A stretch of 64,000 bases of DNA from Maratus speciosus (GCA_963932465.1 OZ010789.1:593227581-593291580), one strand, 5' to 3'. Counted from the stretch's first letter, positions 1 to 11,697 are shown. Numbers and translations are program-made. The notes: generated from the sequence alone by a model not told the origin.

Positions 1-177
1 TTGTTTTGGATATTTGAATCACTTGCACATTTCATCTACTAAAAAATCTTATAACAACTGTTGAGAAGAATATCCTGGAATTGACTTTATTAGAACTTAA
101 GGCACCAATAAAAACCTAAAAACTATCGAAAAATAATTATTATGGAAAACACTTCTATATTTTTCCATAATTTTCCC

Positions 178-425
178 AAACAAAAATATTACGTTTGCAT
201 TAGTAATCAACTCAGAAATTTATCCAGCTGCTGTATTGCAAAGGATTAGGTTCTATCCCATCTGGCCATTTCTTAGCTCTTTATCAAGATTTTGTCATCT
301 ATAAGTTATCTAATAAATAAAGTATTAATGGACAAATTATACTTCTTTATGCGTCAGTAAAACTTTATATGTAGGTCACGTGTTCTTACATTATTTATGC
401 TTTTCGAATAGCAATTTCAATTTCG
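178..425 (+). repeat. Dispersed repeat family 1, copy A
   Basis: About 245 bp that align, gapped but clearly, with 26960-27200 and 61284-61530 in the same orientation. The shared track runs through CCCATCTGGCC, TTTATC, a stretch like AGATATCTAATAAACAAA, ACAAATTATACCTCTTTTAT, GTCACGT and a final CGAATAGC. No open frame is shared and no RNA polymerase III boxes are visible, so the element type is unknown. It may be a piece of a long terminal repeat or of a longer decayed element. Confidence 0.6.
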
Positions 426-1231
426 CTTATAATAAATAATACGTCTTACTTCTTAACTTTGTTTTATGTTAAACGTGAACGAAATAATAGAAAAAATTCA
501 ATATCTCGATTTCGTTCTAATTTGTTTATGTTTTAGTTTCTAGTTTCTAGTTTATATTTTTAAATTTCATATAACTTCTTTATCTGAACGTTTTACTATT
601 CCAATTTACAAACCTTGTAAGTTATAATGCATATTTAAAAATATATGTATGTATTTCTATATATTTTAATGTTTTTATTAATTTATTAATAGTAATTTTA
701 AAGCCATTACTTTTCGTAATGTAAATAAATTTCTAAGTTGCAATATACAAGCACATAATTTAAAAGTATAGGTGCTGCAACAATATTCATTTCAATTAAA
801 ATATAATTCAGTAGCTAATGTGCCTCATAGCTTTAAAAACTTTAAAAGAATTATCAGTGTTATTAGTCTTTCAGAAAATATTTTCTTATTCCTTCACTAT
901 TTTACCTATTTTGCTTTTGTTTGTTTTTGTTATTGCAACGGATGCCGAATATAAATTTTCAAAAACGTTTTTAAAAAACTGAATTTTTTACGTTAAAAAT
1001 ACATCTTTAAATAAAAAAAAGAGATTCTCGTAATCGCTACATAGAAATAAAAAAAGTATAAAAAACACATTTTTCTTAAAACATTTGTTTTTTTCAACTA
1101 CATCTCCCTTTTAAAACGTCTTTGTGCTGAAAAAAAAAATATCTACATTCGTGATTGTAAAAGTAAAAAGGAGAAAGTATATAAAAAGTTTTACGATGTT
1201 TAATACCAATCTGAAAACGTTTACAAAAGAA

Positions 1232-1232
<1 letters not shown>
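426..1232. other. AT-rich gene-free stretch
   Basis: Very AT-rich with many poly-A and poly-T runs. The only open frames are short and low in complexity. I see no gene, RNA or repeat that I can support here. Confidence 0.6.

Positions 1233-1262
<30 letters not shown>
1233..1262. repeat. (TA)n microsatellite
   Basis: About 14 TA units in a row. Short open frames on both strands here (Tyr-Ile repeats) are translation artefacts of the repeat. Confidence 0.9.
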
Positions 1263-1264
<2 letters not shown>

Positions 1265-1636
1265 TATAGATCATGGGAATTTTTTTTTTTTAAGAGAGAA
1301 AAAAATAACTTAAAAAACAGCCAACAGATGGCGCTGGTGCGTGGGATATCGTTGGAAATATGCAAATGAAACGGTTATAAGAACATGCACTCTTAATAAA
1401 GATCTAGTTCACCGTTGTGAGCCGTGTACTTGATCAAGGATGCTGAGTATGAAGGGTAGAAGCTTTGTTGGTGAAGTTATTTTACGTGAACTAGTTCTGG
1501 ATTAAGAGCGCAAAAGTTCTTATAGCCGTTTCATTTGCATATTTCTACCAAAGTCGTACGAACCAGCGCCATCTGTCGACTGTTTTTGGAGTTATTTTTA
1601 TTTCTGTCTTAAAAAATTCACATAACCTATAGATCC
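1258..1636. mobile_element. Fold-back MITE-like element (about 380 bp)
   Basis: Two long inverted arms, 1258-1411 and 1486-1636, surround a loop of about 75 bp. Both arms contain CAGATGGCGCTGGT, then ATATGCAAATGAAACGG, then TATAAGAAC and CTAGTTCAC (or the reverse complement). The arms differ by scattered substitutions and indels, so the insertion is not recent. No coding capacity is visible, and the superfamily cannot be named because the target duplication is unclear. Confidence 0.75.
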
Positions 1637-2079
1637 TGCAAACAGTTTTTCATTTCGGTTATTTTTTCGATTTTCATGAATTTTTAAAGTTTATATGGAC
1701 TTTTTTCTCACCTGGTATATGTATATATATCTATTTCCTTAGAGAACACATAAAATATTAACTGTTTGTTCTCTAAGACTTAATATATATATATTAATAT
1801 TCTGAGGGAATAAACACTGAATTTTTTATTCACTTATATTTGTATAAAGAAGATTTATTTCAAAGTGTACGGTTTGCACTAAATTATTTATAAACTATAT
1901 CTCATAATTTATTAAATAGGCAACATTTATTTTTTTAATTCTTCGAAAGAGAAAATGACACATAAATTAAATAGAAACATCGATATATCAATTTTTAATT
2001 TTTAATTCATTTAAAACGTGTTCTGAATCGAATCATATAGTCATATTTAATAATGTTATTTTCAGTTATTAATAATACA
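1637..2079. other. Gene-free stretch
   Basis: AT-rich, with a short TA tract near 1780-1800. Nothing further is supported. Confidence 0.6.
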
Positions 2080-2183
2080 GAGGACTAGGGAGGTTGGCCC
2101 ACTTTTTATAAAATGATTTTTTATATTTTAAATACTGAACTTACAAAAAAGTTTTTTATGTCATTTTATTCGTTATACAACCA

Positions 2184-2441
2184 CACTGTAAAAAAAAAAA
2201 ATCCGACCAGTTTTTCTGTAGGAATCGGAAAAATAGTTGCCTTTATCGTACCGGTAAAATTTCCGACCCAGCTCGGAATAAAATCCGTAAAAAAAGAAAA
2301 TAGTCAATAAAACGGTATTTTATGGATTTTATTCCGATTTTATGGATTTTATTCCGAACTGGGTCGGAAATTTTTCCGGAAAGATAAGGGCAACTATTTT
2401 TCCGATTCCTACAGGAAAACTGGTCGTATTATTTTACAGTG
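2184..2441. mobile_element. CACTGTAAAA-ended fold-back MITE, copy 1
   Basis: Starts CACTGTAAAA and ends TTTTACAGTG. Each arm is about 110 bp and carries GACCAGTTTTCCTGTAGGAA, then GTTGCC, then CGACCCAGCTCGGAATAAAA, inverted in the other arm. The centre holds a duplicated TATGGATTTTATTCCGA. It has no coding capacity. The same family occurs at 2634 and 16278, and related ends occur at 28202 and 55766. Confidence 0.85.
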
Positions 2442-2633
2442 CAGTTATCAAAATAAAATTGCTGCATAAGTGTACTATATAAGAAATCTGAAAATTGATT
2501 GATTTTAATCATGAGAAAATAATGGGTTAAGGCTCCCCACAAATGGGAGGCTTGAACCAATTTGTTTTACATTGGAGCTATATGCTACATGCATTATTAA
2601 AATCAAATTTGTGAAGAGAAATAAAATCAGTTT

Positions 2634-2867
2634 CACTGTAAAACAAATACGACCAGTTTTCCTGTACGAATTGGAAAAATATTTGCCCTTATCGTACCGG
2701 AAAATTTTCCGACCCAACTCGGAATAAATCCGTAAAATACCGTTTTTTGACTACTTCCTTTTTTTTTACGGATTTTATTCCGAGCTGGGTCGGAAAATTT
2801 TCCGATACGATAAGGTCAACTATTTTTCCGATTCCTACAGGAAAACTGGTCGGATATTTTTACAGTG
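2634..2867. mobile_element. CACTGTAAAA-ended fold-back MITE, copy 2
   Basis: Same architecture as the copy at 2184: CACTGTAAAA at the left, TTTTTACAGTG at the right, arms with the GACCAGTTTTCCTGTA and TTTTCCGACCCA motifs in inverted orientation, and a short centre around CGTTTTTTGAC. The target duplication is not readable, which fits old age. Confidence 0.85.
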
Positions 2868-3810
2868 TTGAAAAAAAAATAACTTTATGCTACATGTTTT
2901 ATTTATTATTAAAAAAAAACATTTTTTAAAATATGATGCTTAATCTAACCTGACAAATCCTCTCCTCAGACAAATAGTAAGTTAGAGGAGATTTTTTTTT
3001 TAAAGCAGGATTTTGTCTGAGCAGTTATAATTCTACAGCAGGGAAAAGGAAATTTTAACATTTAAGACAGTATTCCGTTAGAGACAGGTACCGTTTTCAT
3101 AGTGTTTCATGCATTATTATGTCCGGATTTTGGAACTGATTTCCCGCTTTCTTTTTATCTTCTTGTCCTATATTTTGTGACACTCGACCTGAAAACTCTA
3201 GTTGTGACATAGTTTGGTTTCATCTCTCTGTATTCACTGTACTGTTCCTGGGGAAATTTGTCTACTTACCTTCCTAAAGTTTTTTTTTATCAATGCTATG
3301 TTCTTTTGCAGCCTCACGATCTCTTAACTTATCATTAACATATTTTAACCCTTTCAAGGACAAAGTACTTTCAGTCCTGAAATGTTGAAAATAATGACTG
3401 GCACCGGAATTTAAGAACAAATTTATTTGGAAATAAGAAAAAAGGCTATATTTCACATACATATTAAATGGAAAGGTTTTAGCAAAATTATGATGGCATT
3501 GCGGCGTTTGGGAAGTGAAATTAAGTGGTTTCATAAACATACCACTGCCCCTTATAGGGAAAAGGCTGCTGCTTTCATACTTTCTAGTCCTTTCTGATCT
3601 TTTCCACTGCTTCTATTTAGCTATTGTAAGTAATATTTAAATGGAAAAAAGTTCCTATCAATTTTCCCATATATATATCATAAATTGTTTTCATTCAGTG
3701 GATACTATAGCAATTTTTCACATCTCTCTTTAATCAGTTTCAAACGTTTTCTTTTCCATCACTCCATTTTTCTGTAGCTTTACTAAATAAAATGACATTC
3801 TTTCATATGT
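2868..3810. other. Gene-free stretch
   Basis: Slightly less AT-rich than its surroundings. Short open frames only; the one at 3274-3540 on the minus strand has no recognisable domain. Nothing supported. Confidence 0.5.
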
Positions 3811-3818
3811 ATGACCAT

Positions 3819-3893
3819 TAGGGTGCATCGAGTTTTAACTCTTTTTTTTTTTGTTTCCAAATTCCAAGTTGATAAAAAGTTACTACTAGACAC
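3819..3893 (+). repeat. Left terminal inverted repeat of the hAT-like element
   Basis: About 75 bp that match the reverse complement of 7871-7940 with few differences, mostly length changes in the T run. It reads TAGGGTGCATCGA, a T-rich tract, GTTTCCAAATTCCAAGTTGA and TTACTACTAGACAC. Confidence 0.9.
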
Positions 3894-5131
3894 CACAACT
3901 CACCACAAAAATTTAAAAAAAAAATGTTTAGGTGTCCCGCACAAGGCCTAAAGTTTAGAAATTTTACTTAAAAAGTAAATTATTACAATTTTTTTTTAAA
4001 AACCTAAAACAAATGCAATGTTTTTTATTATGCATGTTGTCTCGTGACATTGTTTACCATGTTATTGTTTTCTTAAATTACATGAAAATCAATCCACGCT
4101 CACAAATAGCTAATTTAATTTTAATTTAATTTTAGGTTTGCAATATTTTTCATTATGCATCATGTCTCGTGACATTGTTTACTATGTTTATTGTTTTTAA
4201 ATTTTGTGAAAATATTTTGTATCATAAATGATTTTGAAAATATCACTGTTGGTGTGACGAAACGATCGTCAATCTTAATAAAGATATTTTGTCACTTTTT
4301 AGCATTATTTTACTTAAACCTAAAACACTTTTTTTTTTAATTGCAAGTTAAAATTCCACTAACAATAAACATGAAAAACGATAGAAAATGTATTTCAAAA
4401 ACTTAGCAAAACAAGGTCTCCCGCACAAGACCTAAAGTTTGTTAATTTTGATGAAACTTTCGTAATTTTTAGTGTAAATGAAACATTTTTTTTCGTTAAA
4501 AACACCAGACTTAAGTGTATTTTTGTTACAGGAGGCTTTAAATGACACAATATAAATAAATATATATATATATAAAACCATAATATATAACAAATCGTCA
4601 TCGATTTCCAATAATTGAAATTAATATATATACACACATATATATATATATATTTATTTATATATATATATATACATATATATATATGCATACTACATAA
4701 ATAATATATAAATGTTGTATACCTTAAAAAAGATAGTTTAACGATGTAAATTGTTTGATAAAGGTGTTGAAATAAACTCTATCGTTATTTGTGATTACTA
4801 TTGTTTATTACAAATGTATAAAATATTATAACATGGAATAAAATGTAGTATATAATTACAAAATGTTGCTGATGTATTTTCATAGAACATGAGCGCAGTT
4901 TTCTTGTTCTATTTCAAATTAACTGACTAGTTTTAAATATTCGTCCTTTCATCTTGTCTTCAAAACCTGAAACGAAAGTTATATACAGTATCTACGTAGG
5001 CGTACAGATTTTTACAAAATTTTAGAAATGATCCCCAATGAGTTTCAAATATTATATGGAAGACAGTAAGATAAAGATGTTATTTAAAAACATTAAAAAT
5101 CAAAGTAGTACAAAAAACACTTACTTACAAT
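3894..5131. other. Non-coding left arm of the hAT-like element
   Basis: Lies 3' of the transposase relic. A 60-bp unit at about 4016-4078 recurs at 4141-4200 (TGTCTCGTGACATTGTTTAC in both). A second block, CCCGCACAAG followed by CCTAAAGTTT, occurs at about 3936 and about 4420. TA-rich microsatellites run from 4558 to 4690. No gene is seen. Confidence 0.7.
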
Positions 5132-7717
5132 TTAATCCTTCACTGAGGTTTTGTACTGGCTCTTGGTCTCGAACGTAGGTAGCTCTTTACGGTCTTCCAG
5201 TCTGGCATGAATGAAACCATCTATTTCGATCATCCCACACACTCGCTTTGAAGCTTATGTGACTTCTTTCACAATTCGTTCCACAGCTTGAGTGTGAGAA
5301 GGAATGCTAAATTCAACCCTTCCACTTTTTCCCGTTTCCGCAATTAACTGTAACTCTTCCAGGCCCATATCGGTATTAAGAGGGGGTTCGGTTACTGAAG
5401 TGATTTGCCATTCAATCATATCTATATAGTCTTTAGCATTAAAATTGATCTGAGGGGGTTTAAATAGACTTGCCCCTTTCTTTTCTGTTTCACGAGCTTT
5501 CTGGATTCTCTTATAAGCCAAGACTCTAATATGTTTTCGTTCATCAAACAACATAGCTATTAAAACATGATCTGGGTGAGCCATGAATGCGTTTCTCTGT
5601 AACGTTGCATGGACGACATGTTTTAGCTCGTCTTCCAAGTAATTGCTGAAATGAAACATTTAAAAAAAAATTAATGGAACCCTGCGAGATTTTGGGATTG
5701 CACTTAATTGAGAACCATGATGGTATGTAGACTTTCATTATAAACTCTGTAAGATTTCTCAGCTCAGTGGTCGGATCATCCATGGCTACATACAAACGAA
5801 GGATTCGATTTGCCAGGGTAAGCCACTGGCGTGCGAGATGTTTCCGGGGTTTCGTCTGGCCAACTCTTCTGTACATGTGCCTGTTGATACGGCTTTGGAT
5901 ATTTCGTACAGATACTTTTGGTCTGTGCTCAACTCTTTAAGATCAACTTCTGGTATATCGCTTTCAACTGCAACAAAATTGACAACATCCAGATTTTGGT
6001 AGCTTTGAAGTTGTTTGCCAATAGGCCCGCTAAATGTTTTTGGTCCAGAAGTTGGCCCATCAAGAGTAACCATAATTTTTTTAAATGGTAATTCATTCAA
6101 ATGTAGTAGACACACAACTGCCTGCAGTGACTGTTGTATTTTATTTTCAAATAAGGTGATAACTTGATTTGATGTGCCTGTGTTTGCTCCGTACCATCAC
6201 AACCAATAGCTTTTAGTTTTTTAAGATCGACAGTTAATTCTTCACAATACTTTACAAGTGATGTAACTATTTCCTTTCGTCTTCCATTTATGGGAGTTAC
6301 ATGACCGAAATACTTGGATCCAGGTTCTTCAACAATAGATATGTGTACTTCCATTAAAGATTTTCGGACACTTTTACCAGCTACAATTTCTTTTGTTATG
6401 GTTTCATCTTTACGACCATCAAAGTAAATGGCCAACAGATACGGAGGTTCGAGTTGAGCTTACTTCTTTACGAGACTTAAGTATTTCACGTGCTACTTTT
6501 GATTTGTCGATTACTGCTTCTTGGTTCTCCGCAGTAACGACATTTAAGTCTCGCAAAAGTGCAGTAGCTAACTGAGATCCAGCTCTACTAGAAATTCCCT
6601 TGCGGTCACAAGCTCGTGAAAACAAAGACAAGCGTTGTGGCAGTTCTTGTTTTACTTCTACACTTGAAACACTTTTTTGACTCGTATCAAGTACATTTAT
6701 TTCAAAATCACTATCTTGACATGATGTGTGAGACATTGAATCATCTGCACTATCACCAGAATCAATGTTATGAACAGATTTTAAGTTTACATCCTCAGTC
6801 TTTTTTACAACTACCTGCATTAATGCTTGTGACCTAGATTTTCTTTCTAATCGCTTTTTAAGCATTTTAGTCTCGTTTTTGTCACACTCTGCAATTGACA
6901 TCAATCTAGGACCACGTTGGTCGAGCAAAAACTCGTGTTCTAGTGCCGGGACTTTTTTGTCAATAGAGAAAATACAGTTGCTGAGGTCACATTTGCAAGT
7001 ACAAATATCAAACAATGCAGTCTATTTCAAAATCACTATCTTGACATGATGTGTGAGACATTGAATCATCTGCACTATCACCAGAATCAATGTTATGAAC
7101 AGATTTTAAGTTTTCATCCTCAATCTTTTTTACAACTACCTGCATTAATGCTTGTGATCTAGATTTTCTTTCTAATCGCTTTTTAAGCATTTTAGTCTCG
7201 TTTTTGTCACACTCTGCAATTGACATCAATCTAGGACCACGTTGGTCGAGCAAAAACTCGTGTTCTAGTGCCGGGACTTTTTTGTCAATAGAGCAAATAC
7301 AGTTGCTGAGGTCACATTTGCAAGTACAAATATCAAACAATGCAGTTTCAGTTTTTGACTGAAAGCCTGTTACTGCATCTTTGTAGGAGTTAGGATACTT
7401 CCTTTTAGGCCCTGAACAATTTTAATTTTCGCAAGCTGCTCATGCAGTTTTAAAACCATAAATATTGTGTTTTTGGTGCCACAAACAGGAATTGAAGCTC
7501 TTTTCCATATTTCCTCAAGTTTTAAAGCAACTCTTAACGCATTTACCTTCTTTGCAGGCTGATGTATTCCCTCTTTTTTCATTTCAATGCGTACCCACTC
7601 AAAATACTTCAAAACATCCATCTTGGTTGACAGAATATTAAACTCTCTCACATCAATAGGTTGCCCGATAACCGGCCTGTCGGTAGTTTGTCTAGTTAGA
7701 TGCGGTTTTTTACTCAT
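5132..7717 (-). pseudogene. hAT-like transposase pseudogene
   Basis: Reading the minus strand from a Met at 7717 (MSKKPHLTRQ), the frame survives in pieces: 7717-7380, 7340-7008, 7015-6419, 6435-6190, 6190-5786, 5876-5660 and 5659-5255. The tail reads through a premature TAA at 5255 to a natural stop at 5132. Diagnostic stretches in order are LFDICTCKCD, AIGCDGT, NELPFKKIM, LDGPTSGPKTFSGPIG, LANRILRLYV, HPDHVLIAMLFDERKHIR and FETKSQY. I know this motif order from a multi-copy arthropod transposase-like family. Joins between pieces are single-base or short-run indels (about 7380, 6425, 6190, 5850, and an A-run near 5665) plus a 325-bp tandem duplication. It cannot make a functional protein. 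Confidence 0.85.
6698..7347. repeat. 325-bp tandem duplication inside the transposase relic
   Basis: 6698-7022 and 7023-7347 are nearly identical, both spanning TTTCAAAATCACTATCTTGA through ATCAAACAATGCAG. The period of 325 is not a multiple of three, so the duplication shifts the reading frame. A handful of substitutions separate the copies, so it happened after or around the time the gene died. Confidence 0.9.
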
Positions 7718-7870
7718 AATGAACAACAAAAACACTCACTCAATTGATTCTAACAACAAGACTATCGCACTAAAACACAACCGTAATGCTCGATCGCGGG
7801 CAGACCACTACTGAGAAGTCTGCGCGGTGATTCATAGGTGTCCGCGTCACCGCGGCGCGAGTAGTAACTA

Positions 7871-7940
7871 GTGTCTAGTAGTAACTTTTATCAACTTGGA
7901 ATTTGGAAACAAAAAAAAAGTTAAAAATCGATACACCCTA
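7871..7940 (-). repeat. Right terminal inverted repeat of the hAT-like element
   Basis: Seventy bases, partner of 3819-3893. Just inside it, 7790-7870 is notably GC-rich (GCGGTGATTC, CACCGCGGCGCGAG) and would lie upstream of the transposase start, so it may hold the former promoter or a transposase-binding region. That role is an inference. Confidence 0.9.
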
Positions 7941-7948
7941 ATAACCAT

Positions 7949-8919
7949 TATCCTTTTATTATGCACAGTGTATAATAAAAAGATTTCCAAAACCACTTAA
8001 ATAAGGGAGCTTTGAGCAACAGGTCTGCCCTCCCTCACATTGACTGGGTCAAGCCTCCCCACATAACCCTTTTTTAAAGAATAGCATATTGTTATGTCAA
8101 GCCTAACTTACTCTACAAATTTATGACTGGAATGGAGCTCGATATTTCTGCATTACTTAAAACCTACCTTCTTAAATTTCTATGATATATTTTATATGAA
8201 AAATATCTTATAAAATATTTCTAAAAAACACAAATTTTAGGATGAAAACGCCTCACAATTGCTTTTTCCTCACCTACGCCGATTATCTGTATGAAACAAA
8301 GACTGTTATTTGATCATTCCAGTAGCTTTGGTTGACACCTATTGATAAAATTCTGACATTCTTTTAAATGTGAAAACTGGTGGATGAGTCAAGCTTCCCC
8401 TATGGTTAACCCTCCCTAGTTTCCCCTACATTGAAAATTTAGTAGTAAATTGTATAATAGTCACGGTAATGGCCAAATTATTAAAATTTAAAAGAATGAA
8501 TGTCATATGAAATTACATAACCCATAAAAATGCCACCTTCCAAAAAACAGACGCCTATGCAAAACTGTGAATTTCATAGCTTCAATGAAAAAGTATGGCA
8601 AAGATTAAACGATTGTTCACTGGAACAAATACACCTTATAGAAATTGAATTAATAGGATTGACTATATTTAATTTGGTTAATAATAATAATCAGAAAATT
8701 TTAGAATAAAAAAACTTTTAGGCAGATTCGGTATTTTATTTATTATACCTATTTAACCTATAATCAGAGAAATTACCAGAGTAGAAATTACTGTTTTGAT
8801 TACGTATATATGTATATACATAATAAATATCTCATGCTTGATAAAGTCCTAAATGTGAGCAATGACATTCAGTAATGTGACAAGAATCTATGCATGAATT
8901 CCGATTTTATTCTTATCAC
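7949..8919. other. Gene-free stretch
   Basis: Contains the CAAGCCTCCCC and CTAGGGAGG-like motifs discussed for the possible outer element up to 8428. From 8429 to 8919 it is plain AT-rich DNA with no supported feature. Confidence 0.5.
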
Positions 8920-9293
8920 TGCATAAACGCACTGGTAGTGGGCCACGTACCTGTAGTGGGCCGCTAATTTTGAAAGTTTAAAAACAAGCTCACAATCCGT
9001 TTCAGAAAAACGACTAAAAGAAAACTGATTAGCTAAAGTCCATAAATGTTAACTTTCCATAAAGAGTTTTAAATAATTGTTATTTTCCAGTAGATATATT
9101 TGTTTATCTTCTAGAGTGCCTTCAAACACAGATTTTTTGACAAATTCTTAGTGATTTCATTAAGAGATAAGGTTTTTGTAAAACGTTGTTTCTTAAATAT
9201 TATGTTTTATTTTAAATTAAACTTCCATTGATATACTCAATTACATTATAAATAATTTGATAGATTAGCCGAAAACTTAAAAATTGAGTATTA

Positions 9294-11697
9294 CAGTAAA
9301 TTCTGTCTAAGGCGGACTCTGCGCAAGCCGGAAATTTGTCTACTGCGGAAAAATTCTCAAGTCCCGGCGAACCCATAGAAAATAACATTGATTCTTTTTG
9401 TATAAGCCGGAATCTGTCTAACGCGGAAACGGAAATGTTTTTAAGGTCCCATCGAAACCAAAATTTTTCATAAGGCGGAAAAAAGGATATTTTAAAAATT
9501 AAAAACATTTCGTTTATGAAACTTTAAAACTGATATACATACGTCAAATACTCAGTGCCGAGAATTTTAATTAAATTCCGTAATAGTTTAAAAAAGTTAA
9601 TTTAAGGAACTAGAAACTGTTTAAATTTTAAGGCTTTCTTGCATTTAAAAAATGAAAAATCATTTTTTCCTAAATAAATTTGCATGTAAATGTTATTATT
9701 ACTAGAAGGACGCACATTTATGAAAATAAGCATTTTCTAATCCCGAAGTTTTTTTTTTCTGTGCTTGTGTGTTTGAGCGTAAACTTCAAATTTACAGGTA
9801 TTACAGCAGTACAAAGAAATTGAATAGCATTTCTCATTTATCTGTAAAGACTTTCAAATTTCATTTTTCGAGTCGGGACAATTAATGAAAGATCGTCATC
9901 GTCAAGCAGTTTATTACAACTCAAGTACAACCTTGTTATCAAAAACATAAAACGCTATTCGATTGACGTATGCTTCATCCCAATAAATCGCGTGTTCAGA
10001 AAACTCGGTCACTGTACATGTTATTTGTTCTTCGTCGTTTTATCTTGTCTAAGCATATTAGTAAGTGCACCGTAAAAATGGCTTCAAAATCTAAACACAT
10101 CAGTTCACCTCTGCAGGATAAAGTCGAAGTTGCCAAATTAAAAGAAAACTCATTCTGTAGAAGATCTTTATATTAAGTTTAATTATGGTAAAACTCAAAT
10201 TTATGACGCTATAAAAAACAAACAAACAAAAAAAAGAGTTGAAAACATCCATTACATGCATTAACTTTTGAATGTCTTTCAATTGCTAGACTGAAAATGT
10301 TGCTCACGTGGTGACTTTATTGCGAAGAAATAGGTAAAATGCATTTTAAAACTTTCAGTGAATTATTAATGAGTTTCTATATTCTACACAACATTGCCAT
10401 GAAACATGCTTGCTGTCACCCGAAAAATGTCCCATAGCATGAAATTCGGGAATGGAAAAGGAAATTTCATTGCATCACCGATTGAAAGATATCAAGAAAA
10501 GGACATATATCATTGCGATGAGACTGGACTATTTTATCGTGTGTACCAAATAAGTCACTTGTAAAAAGAGGAAGCAAATGCCGATGAGGTAAAACCTCCA
10601 AGGAGCGTGTCACTGTTTTGCTTTTTTGCGAATTTGGAGGACAGTTTATAAAAAAAGAAAAGTTAGTGATTGTGAAATTGAAAACGACTTTATGTTTCAG
10701 GAATATAAATATTGTTAAACTGCCTGTGACTTGAAGGTTTCAGAACAAATACTGGGTGTGGATATCTATTGTCTTAATGGAGGGTTGGCTGAAGGAGTTC
10801 AATAGACGAATGATGGAAGAAAATTAAAAAAAAAATGTTGTTCCTCGATAATGCACATTGTCATGCCGACGTTAAACTGTCGAATATGCATTTACAATTT
10901 CTTCCGGCAGATACTACTACAGCAACACAACCAATGATCCATGAGTTATTAAAATGCTGCAACCCACTACAAAAGGTATCTGTTATGGTCGGTTATTTCG
11001 TCTTTTGATGATTGTTCTTCAGCCACTGACCCGACAAATAACATCAGTGTTTTCGATGCTGTTAAGTGGATTGACAAACTTTGCTCAGAAATGTCGCCTG
11101 AAAAGACTGATCTTTGTCATAGGAAAGCAAATGCGAATAACCACGCTTCTGAAAACGTCGAAGGAAGCGGTGGAATTGAAACATATCAGGACGGCTTGAG
11201 AAGAATTAAGTGCCTCGAAATTATTTTTTTCTTGTTCAGAGAAATGAAAAACATAATACCGATAATAACAGTCTTACGCGTTAGTGCAGAATGCAGGGTA
11301 AACCGAAAGAAAAAACAAGCCTCGATAAAAGATTATTTTTTGATTTTCTAAACTATTATGCGAAATATGAAGTATGTAGTTTTATTCGTTAAATTAAATG
11401 ATTTTCATAAAATTTCAGGATTGGAGCAATTTTGTATTGGTAATATTTATTTTTGTGTTCAAAAAACGTTTTTCGAAATTATTAGAAACAATGAATTTAA
11501 TAACAATCTAATTTCATTAAAAATTTAATTTTAAGGAACAGTACCAAAAGTTACGAACATAAAAAAATGTAAGATTTGCGCATCTTTTTGTAGGGGGTGG
11601 GGGTATGGGAGGGAGCTCTTTTGCATAAGCCGGAATATTGTCTACTACGGAAAATTTTCTCAGTCCCGACCGATTCCGCCTTAGACAGAGTTTACTG
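9294..11697 (+). mobile_element. Tigger/pogo-type transposon, inactivated (2404 bp)
   Basis: Flanked by TA at 9292-9293 and 11698-11699. The ends start CAGTAAATTCTGTCTAAGG and CAGTAAACTCTGTCTAAGG and contain ATAAGCCGGAA-type subterminal repeats (9325, 9405, and inverted at 11625). CAGT ends, GGCGGAA/GCCGGAA repeats and TA duplication are typical of the pogo/Tigger branch of Tc1/mariner. It inserted into the older element at 8920-14208, so it is the younger of the two. Confidence 0.85.
10078..11200 (+). pseudogene. Tigger/pogo transposase pseudogene
   Basis: Begins at Met 10078 (MASKSKHISS) with a CENP-B-like N-terminal helix-turn-helix that continues out of frame as GKTQIYDAIKNK near 10185. 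Then come HCDETGLFYRVYQ at about 10511 (first catalytic Asp, codon 10517-10519) and LFLDNAHCHADVKLSN at about 10837 (second Asp, 10846-10848). QFLPADTTTATQPM follows, where the expected Asp after QPM is replaced (QPMIHE). The frame ends with VFDAVKWIDKLCSEMSPEKT near 11050. Many stops and frameshifts interrupt it. Motif order and the D-D-x arrangement identify the family; the third acidic residue is lost. Confidence 0.8.

Larger units (their letters stand above)
3819..7940 (-). mobile_element. hAT-like DNA transposon, full length, inactivated (4122 bp)
   Basis: Inverted ends at 3819-3893 and 7871-7940 start TAGGGTGCATCGA and TAGGGTGTATCGA and stay alignable to TACTACTAGACAC. The TAGGG terminus and 8-bp duplication fit the hAT superfamily. 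The element holds one transposase relic on the minus strand (5132-7717) and a 1.2 kb AT-rich non-coding arm on the left. The arm contains internal repeats and TA microsatellites. Both ends are preserved, but the coding region has several frameshifts. Superfamily placement is an inference from termini and target size; the protein belongs to a multi-copy family I recall from arthropod genomes without a firm superfamily label. Confidence 0.85.
3811..7948. repeat. 8-bp target site duplication of the hAT element
   Basis: ATGACCAT at 3811-3818 and ATAACCAT at 7941-7948 directly flank the inverted ends, with one transition between them. Eight base pairs is the hallmark of hAT insertions, among other superfamilies. 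Confidence 0.8.
2080..8428. mobile_element. Possible outer transposon split by later insertions
   Basis: ACTAGGGAGG with flanking similarity occurs at 2084 and, inverted, at 8411-8420. Inside both ends lie inverted and direct copies of a CAAGCCTCCC(C) motif (2529-2555, 8050-8060, also 8391-8400). This pattern of GC-rich terminal and subterminal motifs resembles the pogo-like element at 8920-14208. If correct, the MITEs at 2184 and 2634 and the hAT at 3819 all landed inside it. No transposase of its own remains, so this is an inference from short motifs. Confidence 0.3.

Noticed and set aside
1111..1369. Open frames on both strands with Tyr-Ile repeats
   Set aside because: They read through a (TA)n microsatellite and poly-A/T runs; no domain and no support as genes.
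4395..4691. 98-codon minus-strand frame
   Set aside because: Half of it is TA-microsatellite translation inside the non-coding arm of the hAT-like element.
6393..6837. Plus-strand frames opposite the hAT transposase
   Set aside because: Antisense shadows of the minus-strand transposase pieces.
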